This document shows positions 24,616 to 32,663 of a stretch of 64,000 bases of DNA, piece by piece (position 1 is the first letter of the stretch; each line of letters opens with the position of its first letter). The stretch lies in assembly GCF_002386445.1 (NCBI RefSeq), contig NZ_DGIR01000009.1, positions 140,523 to 204,522 on the forward strand. Reading direction: 5' to 3'. Source of the DNA: Pseudomonas sp. UBA4617 (GTDB taxonomy: Bacteria > Pseudomonadota > Gammaproteobacteria > Pseudomonadales > Pseudomonadaceae). Below the pieces are notes generated by a model. That model did not search any database. It was not told the DNA's origin and was given only the letters and a program-made list of their open reading frames with translations. The translations under genes and the position numbers were made by a program.

Positions 24616-25362
24616 TTATTCGCTTGCGGTCAGGCCCTTGATGGCTTCAAGGCGTTCAGCCTTGGTGCCACCGAAGTTGCCCTTCGTGGGTTTGTGCTGG
24701 CCACCACCGTTCGGAGCGCCGCCGCCATTGGCGCCGGAACTCTTCAGGATGTGGTCACGATGGGGGTACTGCGAGACGAGGGTTTCGAGCGCTTCGTTGA
24801 AGTCGGCCAGCTCACCCGGGCGAGCGCGGCTGAAGATCTTCTGGCCCTGGGCGTCATAAGCAACGACCTTGCCTTCCTCGATCTTGAAGTTGCTGCCGAA
24901 GGCGGCCTGGACCATGTCCGCCGGCACAGCCATCTTCTCGGCGATGAACTGGGAGCGGGCAAAGCTGCCGCCGATCTTCTCGGCATACAGCTGCTGCTCG
25001 AAGGTCTGCGCCTTGCCGTTGGCTTCATCCAGCTGGGTTTGGAAGGCCTTGCTGATCTCGCCCTTCACTTTCTCGATCTCGCCGGCATCCACCAGCTTCT
25101 TTGCGTCGAGGTTGGCGACGATCTCCAGGGCTTTCTTGGCGGCCGCAGCATCTTCGATGCCTTCGAACGCCTTCGCAGTCTTCTCGAAGCTGTCCGCGCG
25201 CTCACGGTGCGACTTCGCCTCGGCATTCAGCCGGGTGATGGTGTTTCGAGTGCCCACGGCATCGAAAGCGACGTCCTTGCCGTCGTCATCGGTGTACACG
25301 GGCTTGCCATCTTCGATCACTGCGTACTGCTTGCCATCCACTTCAACAGTCTTGAGTTTCAT
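24616..25362 (-). CDS. Capsid scaffolding protein
   Basis: 248 aa, Lys/Glu/Ala-rich and helical (about 40-130), with a Gly-rich hinge (NGGGAPNGGGQHKPTKGNF) before a short basic C-terminal helix (TKAERLEAIKGL). This is the layout of scaffolds whose C-terminus grips the coat protein. Starts MKLKTVEVDGKQ; I chose the ATG at 25362 for the AGAGAG upstream, though 25380 is possible. Confidence 0.82.
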   Translation of the reverse strand: MKLKTVEVDGKQYAVIEDGKPVYTDDDGKDVAFDAVGTRNTITRLNAEAKSHRERADSFEKTAKAFEGIEDAAAAKKALEIVANLDAKKLVDAGEIEKVKGEISKAFQTQLDEANGKAQTFEQQLYAEKIGGSFARSQFIAEKMAVPADMVQAAFGSNFKIEEGKVVAYDAQGQKIFSRARPGELADFNEALETLVSQYPHRDHILKSSGANGGGAPNGGGQHKPTKGNFGGTKAERLEAIKGLTASE

Positions 25363-25440
25363 TTCGTCTCTCTGGGCCATCCGGCCTGTTGGTGAGCCAT
25401 CCGGCCCCAGGTCGCCCCGTCCATCCGAACCGCAGGCATG

Positions 25441-25464
25441 AAAAAGCCCCGCACTTGGCGAGGC
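25441..25464 (-). terminator. Intrinsic terminator between head morphogenesis and scaffold genes
   Basis: Leftward GCCTCGC-CAAGT-GCGGGGC (one mismatch) followed by TTTTT. Lies just downstream of a 37-bp dyad element (25475-25511). Confidence 0.65.
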
Positions 25465-25474
25465 CTTGAAATTG

Positions 25475-25511
25475 CGCGCCACGAAATGGCGCTTTGGTGT
25501 TTTGTGGCGCG
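25475..25511. repeat. 37-bp dyad element, copy 1
   Basis: CGCGCCACGAAA ... TTTTGTGGCGCG with a 13-bp centre. Begins 2 bp past the stop of the head morphogenesis gene. Three more copies are at 30605, 38201 and 47032. The internal GGCGC can also pair with the left arm (GCGCCA/TGGCGC), giving a second, mutually exclusive hairpin. Confidence 0.85.
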
Positions 25512-25513
25512 GG

Positions 25514-26593
25514 CTACAACAGCCGATCCCGCAGCTCATCGAGCGTCAGGAACTTGCCCTTGTCGTTGTAGACGTCCTGCAGCTTCAGCTTGTCCTGGCG
25601 CAACAGCTTCCCCCGCTCCGGGCCGAGAATCTCGTCCTGGCGGGATGCTGGTTGGCGGGAAAGCCATTGCGCATAGGTGGTCTGCTGCGGCACCTGGCCG
25701 TCCATGCTCGCCCGGGTAGCCGCGTCGCTGATTCCCAGCGCCAAAGCGCTCTTGAGGATCGGCAGCTTGGTCGAGCGGCAGCAGAAGTGAATACGGCCAG
25801 GCCCGGCCAGCCACGGCACCTTGTGCCCAATGGGCTGGTATGTGCCCAGCGTGTACGGCAGGCGGTCACGGATTCGGCAGGTTGTCGAGGTCCGATTGTC
25901 CAACGTACTCAGCCACTCGACATGGCTGATGATGTCGCTGTTGGCCTCGAACGCCTTGTCGCTGGCCGCCTCTGCCGTGCTGGACACAGCAGACCGGACA
26001 ACCGCCTCCACCTCGCGGCGAGACTTCTGCAGGATGCCGTCGGCGCACTTCTCCGCCTTGGTGCCCATGATCTGCCGGACGATCTCCGGCGTCGTGCGAC
26101 CTTCAAGAACCCCGGACCGAACCGCATCGCGGATCGACGCAGCCCGGTCAGCCTCGATGCCGGCCATCCACTCGCTGAGCAATCGGCCCTGAAATGGTCT
26201 CGCCAGCGCAATAGCGCGCACCTGGCTGAACTGAGCCACGGCAACGGGAAATCGTGCCTGTACAAGCTCAGGAACAGCCGCTGTCAGCGCGGCCGCCTGA
26301 AAAGCAATCTCGTAGCTGGCCACGCCGTCGATCACGCCTGTGAGCGCCTGCTGCAGGCTAAAGAACGTCGATTGATTGATGCGCAGCACAGGCGCCAGGG
26401 CTGCATCGATCGCCGCAACGGAAGCGCCTGCATCCAGGCTGTCGAGGGCCACTATCAACGCAGCCCGCAACTCCGGGTCGGCGCTGTTCAGGACCTTGAT
26501 GATCGCCACGACCTGGCTGTTGCTCAGCCTGGAAAGATCCACCTCATGCCCGATCAGTTCGTCCAGCAGTTTCTCGTTGGCTGACTTCATCAC
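25514..26593 (-). CDS. Head morphogenesis protein (Mu F / SPP1 gp7 family)
   Basis: 359 aa. N-terminal helical region, then a C-terminal zinc-binding-type domain with TSTTCRIRDRLPYTLG and IHFCCRS, the paired Cys motifs of the Phage_Mu_F family. These minor head proteins bind the portal and help deliver DNA. Start overlaps the portal stop by 4 bp. Confidence 0.87.
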   Translation of the reverse strand: MMKSANEKLLDELIGHEVDLSRLSNSQVVAIIKVLNSADPELRAALIVALDSLDAGASVAAIDAALAPVLRINQSTFFSLQQALTGVIDGVASYEIAFQAAALTAAVPELVQARFPVAVAQFSQVRAIALARPFQGRLLSEWMAGIEADRAASIRDAVRSGVLEGRTTPEIVRQIMGTKAEKCADGILQKSRREVEAVVRSAVSSTAEAASDKAFEANSDIISHVEWLSTLDNRTSTTCRIRDRLPYTLGTYQPIGHKVPWLAGPGRIHFCCRSTKLPILKSALALGISDAATRASMDGQVPQQTTYAQWLSRQPASRQDEILGPERGKLLRQDKLKLQDVYNDKGKFLTLDELRDRLL

Positions 26594-28002
26594 AGCGTAC
26601 CGAGGGCCGGGCCCTGGGCCTCAATCTTCGCCAGTTCCTCTTCCCAGTCGTATTCATCGCTGATCACGCCTCGGCGCTGCATCTCGGTGAACAGCGTCTC
26701 CTTGCTAATCATCCCGGCATTGGCCATGGACACCAGCGTCGGCAGCGACACCTCAGGCATGTAGTCGACATCGAAGTTGCCGCGCATCTCGACGGTGCCG
26801 CCGTCGCCTAGTCCGCGGTAGTCGGCCATGAACTGGAGCAGCTGCGCCAAGCAGTCGGCGAAGTGATGAGCCATGCGCGCCAGCGGGGACAGTTCCTGCG
26901 CCGCCTCCTCTTCCGCCTGGGTGGCGGTCTTGTTGGCTGTCTTGTCCGGGGTCAGAAGCTTGGCCCCGGCCATGCGCATCTCGTTGATCAAGTCTTGCAA
27001 CGCGGTTCGGCCTGACTCGACAGCCTGGCCGGTGTGCTCGACGTACTTGAGGTCGCCGTCCTTGGGCAGGTCGGTCAGCTGGCCGGTGCCAACCTTGAAC
27101 TCTGGCGGAACTACATTCCCCTGATTGTCGTACTGCGTCTGGATACCGATGCGTACCAGGATAGGCACCCGGATAACGTGCAGGATGTTGTCCTGGTCGC
27201 TCTGGCTCTGCCAGTGCTTCACGTTGAGGTGCGCCAGTTCGATCAGGGGCGGCTTGGCCGTCATGAAACCGGTGCGGCCGGTGTAGAAGGTGACCCACGG
27301 GATAGCGGCCAGGCTGTTGGTGCCTTCCTCGTGCAGTTCCCAAGTACCGCCAGATGCGGCCTGCTTCCCCCGCACAGCCTTGGCCGACCTGCGATAGGTT
27401 CGCCAGGCGCCCGGCTCCAGCACGCGAATCTGCTCGACGCACGCGGCGCCGAACTCGCCATCCTCCTCCTCGACCACCTCGATGTAGCGGACCATAGTCA
27501 GGACGCCGCCCTTAGAGCGCCAGCCCAGCACCTGCTCAGGCCTCACCATAACAACGTATGGACGCACACCGGCCGCCTGCTCGTCGGCCTGGGTCTTCAG
27601 TTCGCCTGCGGGCGGATGATCGACGAAGGCATGGCACAGACCGTGGCTCAGGCCCTCAGTGAAGAAGCCAACCGACCAGGAGTTGAGGTCGTTGCCGGCG
27701 TGGTCGATGTCCTTGGTCATCTCGACGATGTCGGCAGGCACATCGTCGCCCACCTGCAGCGGTTCGGCGAACACGCGGGAGGTCATGTTGCCGACCGTCT
27801 CGGAGTACGCAGGCAGAAGTGTCGAGAGGCGCAGGCGCTCTTTGTAGGCCTCGTCATCCTCTGCTGGGTACTGCGGCAGCAGGGTCTTGCCCGCGGCGCG
27901 CATCGCCATCGTCCCACCCATCAGCGGCGAGATCACGGCCCAGTAGGCGCGCATCGCGTCGACAGCGGGCAGCGTGATGCTCGGGTTATCACTCATGGTC
28001 AC
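26590..28002 (-). CDS. Portal protein (DUF4055 type)
   Basis: 470 aa. MTMSDNPSITLPAVDAMRAY, then YWAVISPLMGG and LSTLLPAYSETVGNMTSRVF match the DUF4055 portal family. A clip/stem region with MRMAGAKLL and a C-terminal helical crown follow. Forms the dodecameric portal through which DNA is packaged. Flanked by terminase and Mu-F genes with 4-bp overlaps on both sides. Confidence 0.9.
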   Translation of the reverse strand: MTMSDNPSITLPAVDAMRAYWAVISPLMGGTMAMRAAGKTLLPQYPAEDDEAYKERLRLSTLLPAYSETVGNMTSRVFAEPLQVGDDVPADIVEMTKDIDHAGNDLNSWSVGFFTEGLSHGLCHAFVDHPPAGELKTQADEQAAGVRPYVVMVRPEQVLGWRSKGGVLTMVRYIEVVEEEDGEFGAACVEQIRVLEPGAWRTYRRSAKAVRGKQAASGGTWELHEEGTNSLAAIPWVTFYTGRTGFMTAKPPLIELAHLNVKHWQSQSDQDNILHVIRVPILVRIGIQTQYDNQGNVVPPEFKVGTGQLTDLPKDGDLKYVEHTGQAVESGRTALQDLINEMRMAGAKLLTPDKTANKTATQAEEEAAQELSPLARMAHHFADCLAQLLQFMADYRGLGDGGTVEMRGNFDVDYMPEVSLPTLVSMANAGMISKETLFTEMQRRGVISDEYDWEEELAKIEAQGPALGTL

Positions 28003-29297
28003 ATTCTCAGGGATTGGGTCGTGAAGACCGGTCGCTCAATTGGGTAGTCGTGGTGGATGAAGTAGCCACCAGCGTCGTTCGCGTGGTCCACGCCAGACTT
28101 CTTGTCGGGCTCGCCGTTGGGCGCCCATACCTGCTGCTCCAGGCCATCCGCATAGGTCGGGCAGCGCAGCGGGTTGATCAGGTAGCGGCGCTCGCCATTC
28201 GCGTTGCAGAACATTGAGTTCATGGCGTTGATGCGGTCCTTTACCGGTGGGTTGGCGTCGGGCGCGATCACGCTGAAGCCGGCCTGGCGCAGGATGGCAA
28301 TGTCCGTCTCGCTGGCGTTCACCGATTTGCGCGACCCACCAGAGGCGTCGGGATAGATCCTGATTTCGCAGGTCTTCTCGTAATCCCTGCCGTTGTGCCG
28401 CCAGTAGCGCTCCTTGATGCGCCGGATCATGTCCGGCGTATCGAAGCCGTCGATCAGCTCATCCACGGCCCTGGGCTTTCCGTCAGGCCGTTTGACATGG
28501 ACGATCGCCGCCATCTTGCCGACGTTGAAGTCCATGCCAATGAACAGGGGCTCTCCAGGCTCTACGGTGTCGAAGCAGGAATTCAGCTTCCGGTCGTAGG
28601 CGTGGTAGATCGAGCCGGAGTTCAGGTTGACAAACTGGCCGTTCAGGTAGGCCAGGATGAGCTGGGCCGGGTACGACTCCATCAGCGAGGGGATGTAGTC
28701 CGGCGGCAGATTCAACTCATTGTCGAACGTGCTGGCCTGGACCAAGCCGTACATGTCGTTCAGCGCCGGCTTCTCGCGCAGCTGCTTCACGAACTGCTGA
28801 TAGACGAACTTGAACCCTTCGGGGGTCGTGGTGACGTCTACACCGTTCTTGAGCCCGTCCACGTTGTAGCGCATACGGGCAATGATCTTACGCCAGGCGT
28901 GCTCGGCCTTGAGCGCGGGCAGAACATCGAGTTCGTCGACCAGGGCGTGACCGATCTTGAAGCCCACGATGGTCTGTGGCTTCTCCATCGAGCGGCAGAT
29001 GGTCGTGCTGCGGTACTGGCCGCCGCTGTAGAACTCGACCTCCTTGTCGCTCTCCTTCGTCTTGACCTTCAGGCCCCAGTCGAAGGCGACCTCCTCGATG
29101 GTCGGGAAGAAGATGTCGCGAATCTGCGGGTATGTCGGGGCGAAGTAGCCGGAATCGATCCGGGGCCATTCCCATACGTGCTTGCACAGCGCCGCACATC
29201 CCACCCAAGTCTTGCCCGAGCCGAACCCTGCCACGAAGCCGCGGAACTTGTTCTCCATCCGGAGGAAGCTCGCCTGGGGCACGTTAAGTGAGGGCAT
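27999..29297 (-). CDS. Terminase large subunit
   Basis: 432 aa. Walker A GFGSGKT (24-30), Walker B ALVDELD (118-124), then a C-terminal RNase-H-like nuclease whose first Asp is in FIGMDFNVGKMA, with further acidic residues in YPDASGG and VDHANDA. Motor and nuclease for DNA packaging. Start at 29297 chosen for GAGGA 7 nt upstream; two earlier ATGs at 29312 and 29321 are possible. Overlaps the small subunit gene by 14 bp. Confidence 0.94.
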   Translation of the reverse strand: MPSLNVPQASFLRMENKFRGFVAGFGSGKTWVGCAALCKHVWEWPRIDSGYFAPTYPQIRDIFFPTIEEVAFDWGLKVKTKESDKEVEFYSGGQYRSTTICRSMEKPQTIVGFKIGHALVDELDVLPALKAEHAWRKIIARMRYNVDGLKNGVDVTTTPEGFKFVYQQFVKQLREKPALNDMYGLVQASTFDNELNLPPDYIPSLMESYPAQLILAYLNGQFVNLNSGSIYHAYDRKLNSCFDTVEPGEPLFIGMDFNVGKMAAIVHVKRPDGKPRAVDELIDGFDTPDMIRRIKERYWRHNGRDYEKTCEIRIYPDASGGSRKSVNASETDIAILRQAGFSVIAPDANPPVKDRINAMNSMFCNANGERRYLINPLRCPTYADGLEQQVWAPNGEPDKKSGVDHANDAGGYFIHHDYPIERPVFTTQSLRM

Positions 29298-29745
29298 CAG
29301 GCTTCCTCGCATCCACCACATCGACCTGCACCCGAGCGGGCGGTACGTTGTCGTGGGGATTCTCGTTCTTGGTCTGGCGGTTCACGTAAACGTCGCCGAC
29401 CTCTTTGGCCGCCTGCTCCAGCAACTGGGCAGTCAGGGCCATGTTCTTCATCGACTCAGCCTTCTCGGCCATCCTGCCCAGCGCGCGGAGGCGGTAGGCA
29501 CGGTGCGCGATAGGAATATCGGCCGTCTCGGTGGTGAATCGCTCCCGGCACTCATGAAAGAGGTCAGCCCAGCGCTTGGCCAGGCCGCGCCCGGCGTACT
29601 TGGTTGGGTCGTGCCCCTCACAGGTCTGGCGACTCACATCCAGGCCGAATTCCTTCTTGACAGCCTCCACCACCTGACTCGGTGTATCGAAGCAGGCCAG
29701 AGCCTGAACAATGAAGGCTTTGACCTCGCTTCGTAGTGCTGCCAT
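29284..29745 (-). CDS. Terminase small subunit (DUF2280)
   Basis: 153 aa. Begins MAALRSEVKAFIVQALACF; an N-terminal HTH-like unit (TPSQVVEAVKKEFGLDVSRQ) and the YAGRGLAKRWADLF segment identify DUF2280 terminase small subunits, which recognise the pac/cos site. Immediately upstream of the large subunit. Confidence 0.88.
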   Translation of the reverse strand: MAALRSEVKAFIVQALACFDTPSQVVEAVKKEFGLDVSRQTCEGHDPTKYAGRGLAKRWADLFHECRERFTTETADIPIAHRAYRLRALGRMAEKAESMKNMALTAQLLEQAAKEVGDVYVNRQTKNENPHDNVPPARVQVDVVDARKPDALT

Positions 29746-29776
29746 GTGAATGTCATCCGTCAGGACCTGTCAGGAT

Positions 29777-30385
29777 TCAGGCCGACTTGAGCAGACAGGT
29801 TCCGCAGGCCCTCGAAATGTTAATCTTGGCCACCTCAGGCGGCCGGCTTGCAGCGTCGATCAGCTGCTGGACTTCTTCGCTTGCACCGTAGCGCCTCACC
29901 ACCCCAACGAACTCTTCGACGTCGTGGCCGCGCAGGAAGAGCTTGGGCAGCCCCTCCTGGGTGAACTTGGGAGCGCCGAATTCATCGGTTGCCTGGGCGA
30001 TGTGGTAGAGCTCGTGTTCGACCAGGGCGCAGAACTCAGCGTCGGTGCATTGGGCACAGTAGTCGGCAGCCAGGGTGATGAGGTAGGTCGGCTCCTCGCC
30101 GAACCACTGGCGCATCTGCTGCTCTTGCCGGGCCTTCTGCCAACCTCCGGCGCGGAACATCAGCTGCTCGGCCTGGCCAAGGACGACACGCCCCTGCTTG
30201 GCGAAACCAGTCGATGCCCACAGCACGCCGATGTTTGCGTCCATCAGATGGGCGTGGTCTGGGTTGTGGATGCTGCCGGTGTCGGCGAGGATCTCGCTCT
30301 GCACCCAATCCCACATGCCAGTGGCTGGGCGAAGCGTGAGCCACAAGGATTCGAGCAGGTCAGCCGGTGGCATTGGCCTGGTCAC
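29777..30385 (-). CDS. Putative phage zinc metallopeptidase
   Basis: 202 aa. HELYH (124-128) is an HExxH metal site in a helix (FCALVEHELYHIAQ), with GHDVEEFVGVVRRYG downstream as a possible third ligand region; CAQC and CGTC pairs are also present. This is a known phage family of putative metallopeptidases placed before terminase genes. Substrate unknown. Overlaps the upstream small gene by 4 bp. Confidence 0.8.
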   Translation of the reverse strand: MTRPMPPADLLESLWLTLRPATGMWDWVQSEILADTGSIHNPDHAHLMDANIGVLWASTGFAKQGRVVLGQAEQLMFRAGGWQKARQEQQMRQWFGEEPTYLITLAADYCAQCTDAEFCALVEHELYHIAQATDEFGAPKFTQEGLPKLFLRGHDVEEFVGVVRRYGASEEVQQLIDAASRPPEVAKINISRACGTCLLKSA

Positions 30386-30594
30386 GCCTGCTGCACCGTG
30401 ACGACCCCGCGAAGCCTACGGGTGTAGATCTCCTCGCGGGCCGGGCGCTTCACCTTCACAGGCTGCGGGGCATAAACGCACACTCCGGCGGCAGTATCGC
30501 ACCAGAGCACGCTATCGACCTCATTGCCGTTGACGAACACGAGACGCCGGCCACGACCGTCACCGGCGTGGTGGAAGCTTGATGGCGCAGGCAT
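30382..30594 (-). CDS. Small late protein, function unknown
   Basis: 70 aa from MPAPSSFHHAGDG; beta-strand pattern (RLVFVNGNEVDSVLWCDT) followed by a basic C-terminus. The start lies 11 bp from the 37-bp dyad copy 2. Coupled to the metallopeptidase gene by overlap. Confidence 0.65.
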   Translation of the reverse strand: MPAPSSFHHAGDGRGRRLVFVNGNEVDSVLWCDTAAGVCVYAPQPVKVKRPAREEIYTRRLRGVVTVQQA

Positions 30595-30604
30595 TGGATC
30601 TCCT

Positions 30605-30641
30605 CGCGCCACGAAACGGCGCACCTCTGTTTTGTGGCGCG
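30605..30641. repeat. 37-bp dyad element, copy 2
   Basis: Same 12-bp arms as copy 1, centre CGGCGCACCTCTG. It fills the gap between two late genes, 27 bp after one stop and 11 bp before the next start, so it lies in the 5' leader of 30382-30594. Confidence 0.85.
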
Positions 30642-30668
30642 GACTAGCTGCCAGCCATCTAGGCCGGA

Positions 30669-30890
30669 TTACTTGCGATCAGCGAGGACGGACGCTACGA
30701 ATTCCTCGTTGGCCTTGTAGTCTTCGCTGCTACTCCCATGCATGTCTCGGTAGCAGTAGCCAGCGTCCCAGGCCTCGCCCAACTTCGCCTCAAGCCTGGC
30801 CAGCTCAGCTTGATACCAGGCAATTGCTTCACTCTGGCTGCCCCAAGCCTTGCCCCTCGGCTCATCAATCACGTAGTCGTCGCCGCCCAT
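30669..30890 (-). CDS. Small late protein, function unknown
   Basis: 73 aa, acidic and helical (SEAIAWYQAELARLEAKLGE). No family recognised. Lies between the holin-like genes and the packaging genes. Confidence 0.62.
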   Translation of the reverse strand: MGGDDYVIDEPRGKAWGSQSEAIAWYQAELARLEAKLGEAWDAGYCYRDMHGSSSEDYKANEEFVASVLADRK

Positions 30891-30971
30891 TAGGTGCTCC
30901 TGGCTGAGTTTGCGTTATGAGGAATTATATCCATGGGCGACACTCTGCTTGCATCGAGAGCTTGTGGCGAC

Positions 30972-31241
30972 CTACCCCGGCTGGAACACATGGCCGCGCC
31001 GGGCGACTGCATACAGGACGATGCCCAGCTTGAGGATCACTCCGTACAGGGTGGGCACATGGCCGCTCATGGCCAGCACGAACGAACCGAACGCGCCGAT
31101 GGCCACCAGGTAGAACGCGACAGCCAGCAATGGATGGTCCATGGGGCGAATGCGGCGCAGGTAGTCGCACGCGGCAATCACCACCAGCACGCTCAGGAAG
31201 GCATTCGCGCCAATCAGAACTGAAATCAGGGTCGAGCTCAT
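30972..31241 (-). CDS. Holin/antiholin-like three-TM protein
   Basis: 89 aa with three hydrophobic helices (about 5-25, 37-60, 65-82) and a basic C-terminus. Overlaps by 1 bp the end of another three-TM gene (31241-31552). Paired small membrane proteins at the start of the late region suggest a holin with antiholin, or a two-component holin. Confidence 0.7.
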   Translation of the reverse strand: MSSTLISVLIGANAFLSVLVVIAACDYLRRIRPMDHPLLAVAFYLVAIGAFGSFVLAMSGHVPTLYGVILKLGIVLYAVARRGHVFQPG

Positions 31242-31552
31242 CAGGTAGCTCCCTTGGCTCCGAACTGACTCACCACCGACTTCAGGACTGGGATGATGTT
31301 CATTGCCAGTAGCCCTATCAGGAAGGCCACGCCGTATTTGGTTTCTCCGCCCGGATCAAGCTTGAAGAAGCTGATGGCGAGCGGGGTGCAGAACACTGCG
31401 GATGCCAGTCCGGTACAGAAGGCTGCGACAGCCTGGCCCCTGGTGAGGCCCCGCAGGAAGGTCAGCGAGAGGATCGCTCCTGCGAAGCCGCCGATGATCA
31501 CGCCGTACTTCACCAGCAGGACGCCGGCAGTCGTGCTTGCTGGTTCGGCCAT
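31241..31552 (-). CDS. Holin-like three-TM protein
   Basis: 103 aa, three hydrophobic helices (about 10-32, 40-62, 73-92) and a polar C-terminus (SQFGAKGAT). Typical holin size and topology. First gene after a leftward promoter-like sequence (31568-31596). The lysozyme-like and spanin genes are about 24 kb away at the other end of the late operon. Confidence 0.72.
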   Translation of the reverse strand: MAEPASTTAGVLLVKYGVIIGGFAGAILSLTFLRGLTRGQAVAAFCTGLASAVFCTPLAISFFKLDPGGETKYGVAFLIGLLAMNIIPVLKSVVSQFGAKGAT

Positions 31553-31567
31553 ATGAAATCCCTGAAT

Positions 31568-31596
31568 CTATAAATACATCATAAATGTGTTGTCAT
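31568..31596 (-). promoter_or_regulatory. Candidate leftward late/lysis promoter
   Basis: Leftward ATGACA (31591-31596), 17-bp spacer, TTATAG (31568-31573), upstream of the holin-like gene. Its -35 overlaps the -35 of the divergent hicA promoter and touches the hic dyad operator. Confidence 0.5.
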
Positions 31597-31617
31597 ACAC
31601 CATTTATGGTGTATACT
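31590..31617 (+). promoter_or_regulatory. hicAB promoter and dyad operator
   Basis: TTGTCA (31590-31595), 16-bp spacer, TATACT (31612-31617). A perfect 9-bp inverted repeat ATACACCAT/ATGGTGTAT (31595-31603, 31606-31614) fills the spacer. It is a likely HicB autoregulatory site. Confidence 0.75.
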
Positions 31618-31646
31618 GAACTCATCAACCACACAGCGGAGGGCAG

Positions 31647-31832
31647 ATGAAATGTAACGAGTTCAAGCGGTGGCTGTTGGCAAGAGGAGTAGAGGTTTCG
31701 AAGACGGCAAAGGGAAGTCACTTCAAACTCTACTTCAACGGCAAACAGACAACCCTTCCCAACCACGGGGCCAAGGAGATGGCCGAAGGGACTAGGAAGG
31801 CAATCATCAAACAACTGGGCCTCAAGGATTGA
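31647..31832 (+). CDS. hicA: HicA toxin (mRNA interferase)
   Basis: 61 aa with the dsRBD-like HicA fold. KCNEFKRWLLARGVEV is followed by KGSHFKLYF, whose His25 is the conserved catalytic residue, and by a terminal IIKQLGLKD helix. Family members cleave mRNA and tmRNA. Start follows GGAGGGCAG. Encoded with HicB against the direction of the surrounding late genes. Confidence 0.92.
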   Translation: MKCNEFKRWLLARGVEVSKTAKGSHFKLYFNGKQTTLPNHGAKEMAEGTRKAIIKQLGLKD

Positions 31833-31877
31833 GGCTCCACCCTTTGAGCTCGAATACATCTGCCCTGAGGTAACGAC

Positions 31878-32300
31878 ATGTACGACTACGCAATCAACGT
31901 GAACCAGGAGGCCGGGTCTTTCTGGTCTTCGTGTGACGACATCCCAGAGGCGCACAGCGCGGGCGATACGCTCGATGAACTGCTGCGCCATGCTGCCGAG
32001 GGGCTTGAGGTTGCCTTGTCCATCTACGTCGATCAGCTGCGGCCGATTCCGCCCGCCTCTCCAGCGAAAGAGGGTCAGCACGTTATCCGGCTGTCCGCCC
32101 TGGTGAACGCGAAGATCGCGCTGTGGAACGCCATGCGAGAGAAAGGCATGCGGAAGGCCGATCTGTGCCGGACGCTGGGGGCTGTGCAGACCAAAGTGGA
32201 TCGGCTCCTCGACTTCGAACACAGCTCGAAGATCGAACAGGTCGAAGCAGCTTTGGCCGCGCTCGGCAAACGCCTGGTGGTGTCTGTCGAACCGGCCTGA
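31878..32300 (+). CDS. hicB: HicB antitoxin with C-terminal HTH
   Basis: 140 aa. N-terminal RNase-H-like HicB fold (YDYAINVNQEAGSFWSSC, then DIPEAHSAGDTLDELLRHA), and a C-terminal HTH (about 92-130, AMREKGMRKADLCRTLGAV). Neutralises HicA and probably represses the operon through the dyad upstream. 45 bp after hicA, with its own start signals. Confidence 0.92.
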   Translation: MYDYAINVNQEAGSFWSSCDDIPEAHSAGDTLDELLRHAAEGLEVALSIYVDQLRPIPPASPAKEGQHVIRLSALVNAKIALWNAMREKGMRKADLCRTLGAVQTKVDRLLDFEHSSKIEQVEAALAALGKRLVVSVEPA

Positions 32301-32518
32301 ATCTGTGTGGGTCTTTCCCCACCTGTCCGCCGAAGACCATTGCAGCGCTGGCACCCCAATGCACCAGTCTCGCCGATCCAGTCACGCGCCACCCTGAAAG
32401 CATGTGAGGTCAGGGTGCGCGGGCTGCCGGTGTTTTTCCGTACACCACACTACCGGCTAGCAGTGTCCAGGCTGTCCCGTGAGGGCCTGCCCTGGCTGCA
32501 GTTGCGTTTCTTGCTGAA

Positions 32519-32544
32519 ACAAAAATCCCGGCACTTGGCCGGGA
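32519..32544 (-). terminator. Leftward intrinsic terminator (distal of a tandem pair)
   Basis: TCCCGGC-CAAGT-GCCGGGA followed by TTTTTG when read leftward. Downstream of the early operon end. Confidence 0.75.
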
Positions 32545-32565
32545 CTCTTGAGGCCCTCTTCGGGC

Positions 32566-32594
32566 AATAAAAAACCCGGCTCAGTGGCCGGGTT
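32566..32594 (-). terminator. Leftward intrinsic terminator of the early operon
   Basis: AACCCGGC-CACTGA-GCCGGGTT followed by T-rich TTTTTTATT leftward, 70 bp past the stop of the last early gene. With the next hairpin it forms a tandem block, as expected where late antitermination acts. Confidence 0.85.
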
Positions 32595-32663
32595 CGATTT
32601 GTCATCCTCAAACACGCAGGAATGACAGGATGGACGCATATTGGCTCATTGGCTCAGTCGCAG

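Larger units (their letters stand above)
32301..32663. other. Intergenic stretch between hicB and the early operon end
   Basis: About 360 bp. The right half holds two leftward terminators (below). The left half has short open frames in several directions, none with a good RBS or recognisable protein. A late promoter controlled by a Q-like factor could lie here, but I cannot point to one. Confidence 0.5.

Noticed and set aside
23479..25395. 638-codon rightward frame over capsid and scaffold genes
   Set aside because: Shadow frame; spans two well-supported leftward genes and their gap.
32307..32570. 87-codon rightward frame after hicB
   Set aside because: No start signal and no domain. It runs into terminator hairpins.
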